A stretch of 64,000 nucleotides of DNA from assembly GCF_029873635.1 (NCBI RefSeq), contig NC_080428.1, positions 61,925,957 through 61,989,956 on the forward strand, written 5' to 3'. Positions within the stretch are counted from its first letter, which is position 1, and each line of letters begins with the position of its first letter. Position numbers and translations under genes: made by a program. Source of the stretch: Malania oleifera (Eukaryota > Streptophyta > Magnoliopsida > Santalales > Ximeniaceae). Positions 1 through 13,708 of this stretch are shown in pieces. Under the pieces are notes generated by a model that did no database searches, was not told where the DNA came from, and saw only the letters and a list, made by a program, of their open reading frames with translations.

Positions 1-540
1 GGATTGGTACGCCGGAACTCCGATTCGAAAACTTGCTCCAGCTAGATTATAGAGAATCTCCCCATGAGTCTCCTAGCAATTTTCGTTCGTTAATGGGGCT
101 TATAGTTTAAGAGAAATTGAGATAAGTTTGAAATTTGGCCTTATCCCAGGAGGTATGCCTACGCCGCTCCCACGACAAATCCGCTCCAATAGAAATGTCG
201 GTGGTGGCGAGCAGAGCCCAATGGTATTTTCGGATTTTTGATTGACTGAATAACGGAGACGAGATGGAGGAGAGTGGGAGAGAGAGAACAAGGAGACGAG
301 CGCTGCTATTTTTTTGTTTTTTGTTTTTTTTCAGAAGGTCTTCCTTCCTAAAGCCTCTAGCTTCACGAAGGTTATATATATATAATATATATATATATAT
401 AATATATAATATAATAATAATAATAATATTATTATTATATTATATAAATTTAATTAATAATAATTAAATAATTAATTAATTACTTTTTTTAAAAAAATGT
501 ATTTTAATTTTAATTTTAATTTTTATTTCGGATCACTACA
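1..540 (-). mobile_element. Ty3/gypsy LTR fragment, cut by the window edge
   Basis: This is the 5'-terminal part (in the LTR's own sense) of an LTR lying on the minus strand. A block near 150-200 matches a block near 20780-20830 in the solo LTR at 18742-21306, so both belong to one LTR family. The fragment ends at 540 with the same kind of terminus (CACTACA). The DNA beyond 540 picks up in the middle of another LTR, so this element inserted into the 5' LTR of the plus-strand element that follows. The stretch 365-500 is AT-rich simple sequence. The rest lies left of the window, so I cannot say whether this was a solo LTR or a full element. Confidence 0.7.
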
Positions 541-1294
541 TGTGAAATACCATCTGCCAGTGGCAAGAGTGTCCAGCTCTGTATTCGAGGGTGTGAAATA
601 TCGCATTTTACCGGCTGATCACCGAAGGATGTGGTTCCACCAAATGTACCGGTACGATGCCATGGGAGCCTAGGGCTGCGCCATGTGCCGGGGACGCCAT
701 GTAATGCGAGGTGATTTTGTACCAAAGGGTGTAACAACACCAGGTTGATTGATCATGTGTGTGTTGAGAACTATACTGGAACTATTTTGTGAAAAATACT
801 AGAATTATATTAAACTGTGATATATTTTTATGTCATGTTAACACTCATATGCCACACACCGATATAACTTGATTCTTCCTTACTAAGAGGTGTTTCACCC
901 CTATCGTACGTACATGTTTTCAGGCCCTTCGAGTAACTGGAACTAATGTCCTTATGTTGGGAGCGTGGTGGTCGGTTTACTGTGTGAAGTACTTGTGTAA
1001 GTACTAGGACTGTAGCAGGGTTGTCGTGTTGGGTATAGCTAGCACCCTGGGTTATGTTTTGTAATATGGAACTTATACTCTGTTTGTATAGACTCTGGTA
1101 TGGTACTATGTATGTATGGATTGAATTTTTTCGCTGCGTATATGTCGTATATGTGAATGTCTATAGGGTGCACGAGAACCCCACGGGGTTGGACCCTCAT
1201 TCATTATAGTATCATTTGTGTTTTGTATGATATAGGGACAGGTTAGGTTATTACATCACACCCTGGGTCTCATATTCGAGTTCAGGGCGTGACA
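541..1294 (+). repeat. 5' LTR (3' portion) of the plus-strand chromovirus
   Basis: It aligns with the last roughly 750 bases of the 3' LTR at 15319-16968, for example the blocks at 541-700 versus 16215-16350. It ends in TGACA at 1294, followed by a primer-binding site. The missing first roughly 900 bases lie left of the insertion at 1-540 and outside the window. Confidence 0.85.
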
Positions 1295-1621
1295 GTTTGG
1301 TATTAAAGCTAACCAGGTTGCTAGGTCTTGTAGACTTGGTTAGGTGTAGCTAAATGTACATATCAGAGTATAGGATGTAGGAAATAGGTAGAATAGGTCG
1401 AGGGTTGTTTTGTTGCTAGATAGCGACTCATTGGTGGTGTTATGTGGTTTTCCTAGATTGATGATTTCAGTAAAATCATGGCAAACCATTGATGATTTCG
1501 TGTGGGTGTGACAGGATAGACCTGGACCCGTGAGATTGGTAGTTAACATGATTAGATGTCATTCATTGTGTAAATTATATATGACATAGGAATTCTAACC
1601 GATTCCTATTCTATTTTTAGA

Positions 1622-4600
1622 ATGGAGCCCAAGAATAATAACTTAGATAGTGGCTCTGAGGAGATTGCGAGCGATGAGTCTCCTTCTGTGCCTCGAGGGT
1701 TGACGAGGCAGATTTTTTGGGATATCGGACGGAGTGTTAGGAGACGTGAACATTCTCCTACTTCTTCGGGGTGTACCATTGAGAGGTTCACACATATGCA
1801 CCCTTCTACGTTTTTAGGAGGACCCGATCCGATGATAATGGAGGACTGGGTCAAGAAGACCGAAAGGATTCTGGAGGTCCTACACTGCACAGATAAGCAG
1901 AGAGTCCTCTACGCTACCTTCCAGCTATCTGGGGAGGCTGGGCGATGGTGGACTGTGGTGAGTCTGCTGGAGAAGCAGAGAGCTGGTCCAACAGAGATGA
2001 CATGGAGCCTCTTCAAGGAAGTATTCTTTGAGAGATACCTCCCAGCCTCCACACGCAATACTAAGGCGGATAAGTTCTCTGTTATGAAACAGGGAGATAT
2101 GACGGTGCAGTGGTATGCTACTCATATATAGAGCTATCCTATTTCACGTCATGCTTGATCTCGAATGAGTACGAGACGACTCAGAGGTTCGAGAAGGGCT
2201 TGAGAAAAGACATCCACAAATTAGTGGGTATGCTGCAGATTCGTGAGTTTTCAATTTTGGTGGATAAGGCCACTGTGATTGAGACCGGCATCCGGGAGGA
2301 TGAGGTGGATCAAGAATCGAAGAAGAGGCCAGTGCCATCAGGTTCTAGTCAGGGATCATGGAAGAAGAAGAACAAGGGCTCGGGTTATCGCCAGAATACC
2401 GAGCGTCAGGGTGCTTAAGTGGATCAGTCGTGTGATGGTTGTATCAGGTGCCACAGATGGCATGAAGGTGAGTGCCGGTCATTTGGGGGTAGCTGTTACA
2501 GTTGTGGCAAACCAGGCCATATGGCTCGTGACTGTTGTGCACCGAAGAGAGACATGCCTGCATCTAGTGTGAATCGAGGTAGCAATTAGATACCTCAGGG
2601 AATTAGCTCCGGCGAGGGTATATTCTCTTACTCCAGTGGATGCGGACCATGCGGGAAATGTAGTGATAAATGCCTTGTCATTGATTTAAAATAGAGCTAT
2701 TGTTTTATTTGATTCAAGGGCAACCCATTCTTTTGTATCTGTGAACTTCGTAAAGCCGTGTGAGGTTGAGACCCACGTTATGAATAAAGGGTTATCTGTA
2801 GCTACACCGTCTGGAAGTGTAACGTCCTGTAGAAGGATGTTAGGAGTCTACCCAGTGGAAATTCAGGGAAGGCTGCTACAGGCGAAACTCGTGGTATACG
2901 ATATATCTGGTTTGGACGTCATACTGGGGATGGATTGGTTATCCTCTAATTATGCTGTGATTTGCTGTCGTGGAAAGGTCTTAGTGTTCAGACCTCCTGG
3001 GGAGTAGGAGTATGAGTTTGTAGGATCGTGTGTGCGTTTGACGCCACAGATTCTATCGGCATTATAGGCAAAAAGGTTACTTTTAGATGGATGCCAGGGG
3101 TACCTAGCTTGCATGAAGGAATCACCACGATATGAGTTGAAGCTCAAGGATATTCGAGTGATTAACAAGTTCCCAGATGTGTTTCCAAAAGACTTACCCG
3201 GTTTACCTCCGGATTGTGTGGTGGAGTTTGTGATAGAGTTGCTGCTTGGTAAGGCACCGATCTCTAAAGCTCCGTACCAGATTCCTCAAGCAGAACTTCA
3301 GGAGTTGAAGGAGCAGTTGCTCAAATTATTGGACAAGGGCTTTATCCGACCTAGTGTTTCGCCCTGGAGAGCTCTAGTTTTGTTCGTGAAGAAGAAGGAC
3401 GAGTCGATGTGCATGTGTATTGATTATTGTGAGATCAACAAGGTAATTGTGAAGAACTGTTACCCATTGCCTCGTATCGATGATCTCTTTGACTAGCTAC
3501 AAGGGACACGGGTCTTTTCGAAGATCGACCTATGGTTAGGGTATTATCAAGTGAGGGTTAGATCTAAGGAAGTTGCAAAGACTAATTTCTGAACCAGATA
3601 TGGCCACTACGAGTTCTTAGTCATGCCTTTTGGGTTGACGAATGCTCTAGTAGTGTTCATGGATCAGATGAATAGGGTTTTCCATGAGTACCTAGACCAG
3701 TTTGTAGTGGTGTTTATCGATGACATTCTGGTATACTCGAGGAGTTTGGAAGAGCATGAAAACCATCTGAGGTTGGTGCTATAGATTTTGCGGGAGAGGA
3801 AGTTGTATGCCAAGCTAAAGAAGTGTGGGTTTTGGTTGAATCAGGTCGCATTTTTAGGCCATATGGTATCTAAGGGCGGTATCTCCATTGATCCTAACAA
3901 GATTGAAGCTGTGGTTGACTGGGTGAGACCGAAGAGTGTGCAAGAGGTTCAGAGTTTCCTAGGACTGGCAAGTTATTATCATCGGTTCGTGGAGGGATTC
4001 TCTAGTTGTCTAACACGATTGACCAAGAAAGGGGTGAAGTTTGATTGGATTGAAGATTGTGAGCAGTGTTTCCAGGAGTTGAAACAACGATTGATTACTG
4101 CTCTGATCTTGACCATTCCTTCTAGGGATGACGTTTTGTGATCTGTAGCGACACATCTCTGAAGGGTTTGGGATGTGTACTTATGCAATAGGGTAAGATA
4201 ATAGCTTATGCTTCTTGGCAACTCAAGGAATATGATAAGAATTACCCTACGCATGATTTGGAATTGGCCATTGTAGTTTATGCATTAAAGATCTGGCAAC
4301 ACAACCTGTATGGTGTTCAGTGTGAGATTTTCACTAACCACAAAAGCCTCGGGTACTTTTTCATGCAGAAGGAGTTGAACATGAGGCAACAGGGCTTAAG
4401 CTGATCAAAGACTACGATTGCACCATCAGTTATCACCCAGGCAAAGCTAACGTGGTAGCTGATGCATTGAGTTGGAAGTCGGAGCATGCAACAGTATCTG
4501 CAGTTGTAGCTTAACATCATATCAGATGGGATCTGGAAAGGCTTGGTATAGAGTTGGTGGTCGGAGATCATCAGACTTTTATTGCTAGCTTGGTGATCTA

Positions 4601-6030
4601 GCTGACTTTGTTTGAGCGTATTAAAGTCGCGCAGGCTAGGGATGCGGAGTTAGTTGAGACTATGGAGAAAGTGCAATAGGGGTTGGCTACAAATTTTAAG
4701 ATCTTTGAGGGAGGTGTGTTGAGGTTTGGAACTAGGCTGTGTGTTCCAAATGATGATGAGATCAAAAGGACGATTCTAGAGGAAGCGCGTCGTTCTTTGT
4801 ATACAGTACATCCTGATAGCACGAAGATGTATCGGGATTTGTGCGAGACCTTCTGGTGGAGTGGTATAAAAATGGAGATTGCTCAGTTCATGCAATAGTG
4901 TCTGACGTGTCAGCGGGTGAAAGCTGAACATCAGAGGTAGGCAAGGCCGTTATAGCCCTTAGCAATTCCGGAGTGAAAATAGGAGCACATTTCCATGGAC
5001 TTTGTTACCAGATTGCCGCCAGCGCTTCATGGGCAGAATGCCATTTGGGTAATCGTGGACAGGTTGATGAAATCTGCTCACTTTGTACTAATGAAGGTTA
5101 GCTACTCTTTGGGTAGGCTAACAGATTTGTACATGCACAAGATAGTCAAAATGTACAGGGTACCAGTATCCATTGTGTCAGATCGAGACCCAAGGTTTAC
5201 CTATTGATTCTTTAAGAGCTTGTAGGAAGCATTGGGGACAATACTTACTTTCAGTACAACATTCCACCCCTAAATTGATGGACAGTTGAAGAGGACAATA
5301 CAGATCTTGGAGGATATGTTACGAGCTTGCGTGTTAGACTTTGGTGGTGGCTGGATGCAGTTTATGCCATTAGTAGAGTTTGCCAATAACAATAGCTTCC
5401 AGGCAAGTATTGGGATGGCACCGTTCGAGGCTCTGTATGGTTGGAGGTATTGGTCTCCTCTGTATTGGGATGAGGTTAGTAAACGTCAAGTTTTAGGACC
5501 TGAACTTGTGCAGTAGGCATCTAAGAAGGTGGGTTTGATCCGGGATAAGATTAAATCGACCTAGAGTCGGCAGAAGAGTTACGTGGATGTTCACCGTCGT
5601 GAGTTGGAATTTGAGGTGAGGGGTAAGATATTCCTGAGAATCGCTCCAATGAAAGGGGTGATGAGATTCGGGAAGAAGGGCAAGCTGAGCCCGAGGTATA
5701 TTGAACCATTTGAGGTTTTTGAATGAGTGAGTCTGGTGGCCTACCAGATTGTACTACCCCCAGCGCTCTCGAGGATCCACGATGTGTTTCACGTATCCAT
5801 GTTGAGGAGGTACAAGTCGGATCCATCGCATGTTATTAGTTACGAGAACTTGGGAATTGGGGATGCTTTAGCGTATGAGGAGGTACTCATTCAAGTTCTG
5901 GACCATAAAGTTAAGAAGCTACATACCAAGGATATACTGTTAGTGAAGGTATTGTAGCGGAATAACGAGGTTGAGGAAGCTTATTGGGAATTGGAAATGG
6001 AGATATGCTGGAAGTATCCACAGTTGTTCT
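1622..6030 (+). pseudogene. gag-pol remnant of the plus-strand Ty3 chromovirus
   Basis: Fossil coding region. Parts in order: capsid-like gag (about 1622-2420); a CCHC zinc knuckle (about 2494-2538); an aspartic protease region (about 2700-3000); reverse transcriptase (about 3290-4000) with an F-I-D-D active-site motif near 3716-3733; RNase H (about 4130-4570); integrase with an HHCC-type zinc region (about 4790-4920) and core (about 4990-5520); and a chromodomain-like tail (about 5830-6030). The order protease, RT, RNase H, integrase is that of Ty3/gypsy. It is broken in many places and cannot be functional. Confidence 0.85.
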
Positions 6031-6166
6031 GAGAGGTAGTTTGGATGGTAGAGTCAATTGAGTACGTGTGAATAATGTTGTTATCGTATTGTGATAGGTG
6101 GTTAGTCTTTGGGAGTATGTATTATTGTGAACTCCGCAGACGGTATATGTACGTAACCACGATATT

Positions 6167-8142
6167 TGTAACAACCCGCTATTTATTTTCAAGTCCTCTT
6201 TTTTTTTTTTTATACTATAAAATTTATAATGCTCTGAAACCTACAAAATTAAACCAAACCATTAACCTAAGCAGCGAGAAGCATAATTCATATAAACACA
6301 ATCAAGAAAATATACAATACCAGAGTGCTAAAATGTACCCCAAAATAAACATATATGACCATTTCCAAAAATACCCTCAACCGGGTTAGGGATATACATA
6401 AATACTCCCAAAAATACTCACTCTGCTGATAGGATAATACTAAAGCCCCTCTATCTGCGACCTTGATCTGCTCGCCTACTTGGATCACCTAAAAAATGTT
6501 AAAGTAATGGGATGATACGATGCTCTGTAAGACGAAATATGCTATTGCTAGTGTGTGGCAAATGAGTTACAATACTAAGAATATTTGTTTCTATATAATC
6601 ATGTATAATTGAATCTGTAAATATAGTACAAATATTATAGCTACCACCTTTCCTATGTTACTTAACATATCTGTATTTTAGGTTTCTATACATAATACTT
6701 TTAATATATATATACATATATTCCTTGTTTCTGTAAAACTATACATACATAATACTAAACTGAAAACTTTCCTGGATGGATAACTGTATGTCATGATTTA
6801 ACCACTAATGCCAGGGTTGTTCGTCTTGTAGGTGGGATCTATCTTGGTTGGCCGACCAGGTTAAACCACTATACTCCATCAGTCTGATCAACCCTCCTCA
6901 ACCTATATCTGATAGGGAGTATGTCCACACATGGGCATTATCTAAATAGGTGGTTGCACTCTATTCTGTATATAACAATGGTACCATGCTCCGTAAACTG
7001 TATCTGTAATGGTCCATCAAGGTCTGATACTATATAATACATCTCTATATACAACTATCTGTTTTACCATGATTCTGTAATAACTATGTTAACCATGACG
7101 TTGTGATAAACTGCATCTATATCAATTGTATTTCTGAAATGAACTGTAAAACTGTATGTCATGGTACTATAAACTGTATAATCATGGTATTCTGTAATTA
7201 CTATAAAACATATCCACTGTTTGTATATTCTGTAAAACATAACTCTAAAAAAAAACTGTAAAGCATGTTTCTGTACTATATCTATATTCTCAAGCCACAC
7301 AGTATTTTAAAACATATTATTCATAATTAATAAACTGTATAAAGTTCTACTGTGAATAATAACCTTGTAAAGTATACAGTTCATACTGAAAATCATTCTA
7401 AAGCTGCCTAGCATAGCATATTTCCCTTACCTGATTCCTGCTAAATATCCCTTACTATGACGGGTCCTACACCCATAGGGTTCTCCACTCAACACCCTGA
7501 AAATCATATATCCCGGAACAAAATATTACTATTTCTACGTCTATAGCATTTACTACAACTGTTAGAAAGTCAAATTTCAACAAAAATGCCTTATCCTATA
7601 TTTGGGATGAAATCCAACTTCGTCCCACCGACGATTCGCATCGGAAAACTTGAAGAGAACTTCCCCAGGAGCGTCGTGGTGGCCTCAGATCGTTGATTCG
7701 GCGACTAACGGGGCCGGAATCGAAGAGAGAAGAGGGAGGAACCATAGGGAGGAGAGAGAGAGAGAGAGAGGGTTTGTGCATCAAAATTCTGCTGAAAAAA
7801 ATGAAGTTTAGCCATTTTATACACTGGCCCTTGTCGACGAGCCACATCACCTCGTCGACAAGGTCAAGAGACAATTCGTCGACGAACCCTATCCTTCATC
7901 GACGAAATTCAAAGTCGCCCAAATATCCTCTCGGTATTTTCTTGTCGACGAAAGTTGTCTTCATCGACGAGGCCCTCTTGTACCCTCGTCGATGAATCCC
8001 CTGTGTTCGTCGATGAGAACCTGATAAATTTTCTTGGGTCATTGCATCCCAAAGTGTAACATCGTCGATTGCCTCCTTCTATTACTGTTTCCATCCCCCC
8101 CCTCTTTATTATTTACATACCATTATTATTCGGGTCATTACA
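6167..8142 (-). repeat. 3' LTR of the nested minus-strand chromovirus
   Basis: About 1.98 kb, matching 13118-15152 along its length. In the element's sense it starts at 8142 (TGTAATG...) and ends at 6167. It carries a cluster of GTCGAC-type palindromes (7836-8070) upstream of a TATA box at about 7814-7821. The other copy has a roughly 30-bp extra segment and a long CA tract that this copy lacks. Confidence 0.9.
7836..8070 (-). promoter_or_regulatory. Cluster of GTCGAC-core palindromes in U3 of an LTR
   Basis: About nine copies or near-copies of the 10-bp palindrome TCGTCGACGA are spaced roughly 15-30 bases apart. They lie upstream (in LTR sense) of a TATA-like box. The counterpart in the other LTR is at 14838-15080. 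A role as an enhancer or as a methylated island is inference. Confidence 0.6.
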
Positions 8143-8400
8143 TTCTACCCTCCTTATAAAATTTCGTCCTCGAAATTTAGTGTTCATATAACTTATCATC
8201 CTTTAAGGGTAAAGTGGTCTACTTATTTTATTACCTGCCCTCACTTATGGCGGAGGAATACCGTGGTTACATGGGTAGTTCTGGGAGATTACAAGTATAA
8301 CATAAAATTTCCCCAAAACCAAAATACTACTTATCCTATGCACTACATTACAATTCCACTATGTTAAACAAAATAAAATTATTATTACCTTAATTATACA

Positions 8401-11400
8401 TCACTGCTGTAACCCACTAAACAGGTGGGGGTATTTCTGTCTAATCTCATTTTCAAGCTCCCAAGAAGCTTCTTCTATCGTGTGATTCCTCCATAGGACT
8501 TTTACTAGTGGTATCTTCTTATTACGCAATTCTTGTTCTTTTCCATCTAAAATTTGTACTGGAGCTTCCTCATATGCTAGATCACCAGTAAGTTCTAATT
8601 CTGCATAGTTGATGATATGGGAAGGATCTGGGACGTATTTCCGTAGCATAGAAACATGAAACACGTCGTGAATCCTAAATAGAGATGGCGGTAAAGCCAG
8701 CCCAATTTTCTCTAGTATCTCAAATGGGCCAATGAACTTAGGGCTCAACTTACCCTTCTTTCCAAACCTCATGATCCCCTTCAATGGTACAATTTTCAGA
8801 AATACATGATCACTCACTTCAAATTCCAGTTCTCGACGGCGAGTATCCGCGTAGCTCTTCTACCGACTCTGTGCTGCACTAATTCTATCTCAAATAAGTC
8901 AAACTTTATCGTATGCCTACTGGACTATCTCTGAGCCCAAAACTCACCTCTCACCCAGCTCACTCCAATATAAAGGGGAACAACACTTCCTACCATAAAG
9001 TGCTTCATAAGGAGCCATGCCTATGCTAGCTTGATAGCTGTTGTTGTAAGCAAATTCCACCAATAGCATATACTGAGTCTAGCTACCCCCAAAGTCCAAT
9101 ACACACGCTCACAACATATCCTCAAGTACCCAAATAGTTCTCTCTGTCTGACCATATGTCTGAGGATGGAACATGGTGCTGAATGCTAGCTAAGTCCCCA
9201 ATGCCTCCTGCAAACTCCTCTAGAATCGCGATGTAAAACGTGGACCACGGTCCGAGAATATGGATACCGACACTCCACGGGGTCGAACAATTTCTAGTAT
9301 GTAAATCTCTGCTAACTTGTTTATAGGGTAGCTAACCTTAATGGGCAGAAAGTGCACTGTCTTCGTCAACCTATCAACAATTACCTAGATGAAATTCTGA
9401 CCATGTGGCGCTGGCAGTAACCTAGTAACAAAATCCATGGATACATGCTCCCACTTCCATTCGGGAATGAAAAGTGGCTGCAACTGATCATCCGGTCTCT
9501 GGTGCTCAACCTTAACCTACTGGCACGTTAAACACTGCTGCACAAATTCTGCTATTTCCCTCTTCATGCCACTCCACCAGAAATACTCCTGCAGATCCCT
9601 ATACATTTTCGTACTGTCAGGATGAACAGTGTATAGAGATCTATGTGCCTCCTCTAAAATCATCTTCCTGATGGAATTTGTAGGCATACATAATTTGGTG
9701 TGAAATCTCAAAGCCCCATCATCAGAAACACTAAATTCTTCTCCCTGACCATCCTGTATTCTAGCTATCACTTCTGTCAATTTTGGATCATTCCCCTATA
9801 TGGCTTTAATCCTTTCATAAAGTGTAGGTTGTACAACCAGACTAACAATAAATGCCTGAGGATCACCTGCTACTAATTCCTTGCCGAGCCTTTCCAAGTC
9901 CATTTGAATTGGATGCTGAACTACTGCTACTAGCTATGCCGTATCTTATGATTTACAGCTCAAAGCACCTGAGTGGTAACTGATGATGCAGTCGTAATCC
10001 TTGATGAGTTCTAACCATCTCCTCTGGCACATATTCAACTCTTTCTATATAAAGAAACACTTTAGGCTCTTGTGATCGCAAAATATTTCACATCTCTCAC
10101 CATATAAGTAATGTCGCTAGATCTTTAGCGCATGTACAACCGCAGCCAATTCCAGATCGTGAGTAGGGTAGTTCTTTTCATATTCTTTTAGCTGCCTAGA
10201 CATACGCCACCACCCTACCATGCTACATTAGTACACAACCAAGCTCTTTCAAGGACACGTCACTGTAAATCACATACCCATCACCTCCTGATGGAATCGT
10301 TAGTACTGGTGCAGTGACGAGCCACTACTTTAGTTCCTAAAACTCTGCTCGCATTCTTTATCCCACACAAATCTGGCATTCTTCTTGGTCAAACGTGTGA
10401 GAGGCCCTGATAAATCTGAAAACCCCTCAACAAGCCGACGATAATAACCTACCAGTCCCAAGAAACTTCTGACTTCTTTCACGTTCTTCGGTCTAATCCA
10501 ATTCACTACCGCATCAATCTTTTTAGGATCCACTGAAATACCGTCTCCTGAGATCACGTGGCCTAAAAATGCAACTTTTTCAAGCCAGAACTCATACTTG
10601 CTAAACTTGGCATAGAGTTTCTCTTCCCCAAGTGTTTGCAGAACCTGTCTCAAATGCACCTCATGATCTTCAAAAATCCTCAAGTACACCAGTATATCAT
10701 CAATAAAAACTACTACAAACTGATCTAGATACTGGTAAAAAACTCTATTCACAAAGTCCATGAACACAGTCGGGGCATTCGTCAGACCAAAATGCATAAC
10801 GGGAAATTCATAGTGCCCATACCTGGTCCTGAAGGTTGTTTTTGCAACGTCGTCTGCCTTTACTCTCACTTGATGATAACCTGATCTGAGGTCGATCTTG
10901 GAATACACCCGTGTACCCTGGAGCTGATCAAACAAATTGTCGATACGGGGTAGAGGATATTTATTCTTAATAGTGACCTTGTTTATTTCCTTGTAATCAA
11001 TACACATCCTCAAATACTTGTCTTTCTTATTTACAAACAAAACTGGAGCACCCCATGGCGATACACTAGGTCATATAAATCCCCTATTCAGCAAGTCTTG
11101 CAACTGATTCTTCAATTCTCCTAATTCATTTGGAGCTATACGATAAGAAACCTTAGAGATCGGCGCTGTCCTTGGAGGCAAATCTATAAGAAAATCTACC
11201 TCGTGTTTAAGAGGCAACCCCGGTAGCTCCTCTGGAAAAACATCTAAAAATTATCGTACGACCGGGGTACTGTCGAGTTTCAATTCATTCTCTGATGCTT
11301 CCTTTACAAAAACCACAAACCCTTGACTTCCATCCCGGAGTAGTCGACTTGCCTGTATAGCGGATACCAACTGCGATGGCGTACGTACACGTGAACCAGT

Positions 11401-12831
11401 AAACCTAAATTCTTTCTCACCAGGGGGTCTAAAAACTACTTTTTTATGACAATCAATACTGGCGTGATTGGTTGTCAACCAATCCATACCCAATATTACA
11501 TCAAACCCACACATTTCAAACACAATCAGGTCAACTGGTAGCACTTTCCCATGAATTTCTATAGGATAACCTCTGAGCGCTCTCTAACATCGTATCACTG
11601 ACCCTGACGGTGTAGCTACTGACAATTCCATATCTAATAATTAGGTCTCACTTCCAAATAATTTAATGTAGGATGCAGAGACAAATGAATGTGTAGCACC
11701 TGAATCAAATAAAGCAATAACGGAATGTGATAAAACAGTAAAAGTACTTGTCACCACATCCGTAGTAGCCTCAGCATCACCCGGCGTCAGCACGTAAACC
11801 CTCGTCGGGGCCACATTCCTCTGTTGTCCTCCACGAGGTGCTTGATATCCTCCTCGATATGGCCTGGGAGCTGGGATTTGGTCTGGCGGACTGGGGCATG
11901 CACATGCCATGTGGCCGGGTCTCCCACAATGGTAACATACACCTCTCCGTGCCAGGCACTCCCTCAAATGACGTCTCCTGCATGTTTAGCACACTGGAAA
12001 GGTCTGCATACCCTGATTCTCACGAGGTCCTGTCATCTGCCTCTAATCTCTCCTGTCAAGACCTCCTCCCCATGGACCCCTACTAGAGCCAGCCTGAAAG
12101 CCCTTAGGCGTAGGCCTCTTCCTCTGACTCTGAGCTGCTATACCCCTCTGTATACCACTCTCAATGATCGCAGCTCTATCTACAACCTCCGTAAATGTCT
12201 GAGCTCTAAAGCCAATCACTTTCTCAAACAAATTCGGCCTTAGTCCCTCCTCAAACTTCCTTGCCTTTTTCTCTTCATCAGGTGCCAGATGTGGAGCAAA
12301 ACGCGACAACTCGATAAACCAAGCTGCGTACTAGGATACGGTCATCTGCCTTTGTACCAAGTGCATAAACTCTACTGCCTGCACACTCTAAACGATAGTA
12401 GGGAAATACCATTCGAAGAATAGTTCCTTGAATCGGTCCCACGTTACTGGTATTGGAACCAGCCTCTACACATCTATCAATCGCGCTGATCTCCAATAGC
12501 ACTTCGCCTTTCCTGTCAGTTTAAATGCTGCAAATACCACCTTCTGTTCATCCGTACATGAAAGCACAGCCAGCGTCTCTTCGATATCTTGGACCCAATT
12601 CTCAGTTACAATCGGGTCATCTCCTCCAGCAAAGGATGGGGGCTTCATCCGCGTAAACTTCTCGATCGAACAACCACACTCTCTAGAGCTCTTGACCATC
12701 TCAGCCATCACCTGTTGAGTGACATTGCACAGTATAGCATCTGTATCACCACCCATGCTAGACGGTCCTGGCTTGTCTCCCCCAGTATTCGTGCCACTGC
12801 TTCTTGGGTCCATCCTGAAAACAAGAAACAC
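8401..12831 (-). pseudogene. gag-pol remnant of the nested chromovirus
   Basis: Read from high to low coordinates: gag (about 12831-11970); a CCHC knuckle of form C-YHC-GRPGH-MACAC (about 11937-11896); an aspartic protease with D-S-G-A-T (about 11715-11683); reverse transcriptase (about 11040-10330) with F-I-D-D-I near 10700; RNase H (about 10320-9900); integrase zinc region (about 9660-9520) and core (about 9480-8900); and a C-terminal region whose end (about 8560-8410) resembles a chromodomain (motif V-L-W-R-N-H and W-E-L-E). That tail is typical of Tekay/Del chromoviruses. It is a broken fossil. Confidence 0.88.
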
Positions 12832-13650
12832 ACTTAAGAACCTTATCTCCTACACATACCTGTCCTATACCAATTCAAAATTTACTACCTTCCCTGATCT
12901 TAATTCGATATCCAGTTCTGTCACCTAGACACCCGACCAGATAATAGTTTACTATGGTTTTCCTAAAATCGTCACCCCAGGAAAAACACAGAAACCACCA
13001 CGGTAATCCTGTACCCCGACCATAGAACAAACCTTAAATCCTTTCCTATACTTTGGTATTGCTTCCGATACACTCTAAAGTTTACAGAACCTAACAACCT
13101 AGGCTCAGATACCAAACTGTAATGACCTGCAATTTATTTTCCAGTTCTTTTTTTTTTTATACTATAAAATTTATAATGCTCTAAAACCTACTAAATTAAA
13201 CCAAACCATCAACCTAAGCAGCGAGAAGCGGATTTCATATAAACACAATCTAGAAAATATACAATTCCAGAGTGCTAAAATGTACCCCAAAATATACATA
13301 TATGACTGTTTCCCAAAATACCTTCAACTGGGCTAGAGCTATACATAAATACTCCCAAAAATACTCAGTCTACTGAAAGGGTAGTACTTAAGCCCCTTTA
13401 TCTGCGAGCCTAATCTGCTCGCCTACCTGGATCACCTAAAAAATGTTAAAGCAATGGGATGAGATGACGCTCAGTAAGACGAAATATGCTATTGCTAGTG
13501 TGTGGAAAATGAGTTACGATACCAAGAATATCTATTTCTATATAATCATGTATAATTGAATCTGTAAATATAGTACAAATATTATAGCTTCCACCTTTCC
13601 CATGTTGCTTAACATATCTGTAATTTAGGTTTCTATACATAATACTTTTA

Positions 13651-13663
<13 letters not shown>

Positions 13664-13703
<40 letters not shown>
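13664..13703. repeat. (CA)n microsatellite inside one LTR copy
   Basis: An uninterrupted AC tract of about 40 bases beside an AT tract. At the matching place in the 3' LTR (about 6705-6722) only a short TATATA-type run exists, so the tract expanded after insertion. Confidence 0.9.
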
Positions 13704-13708
<5 letters not shown>

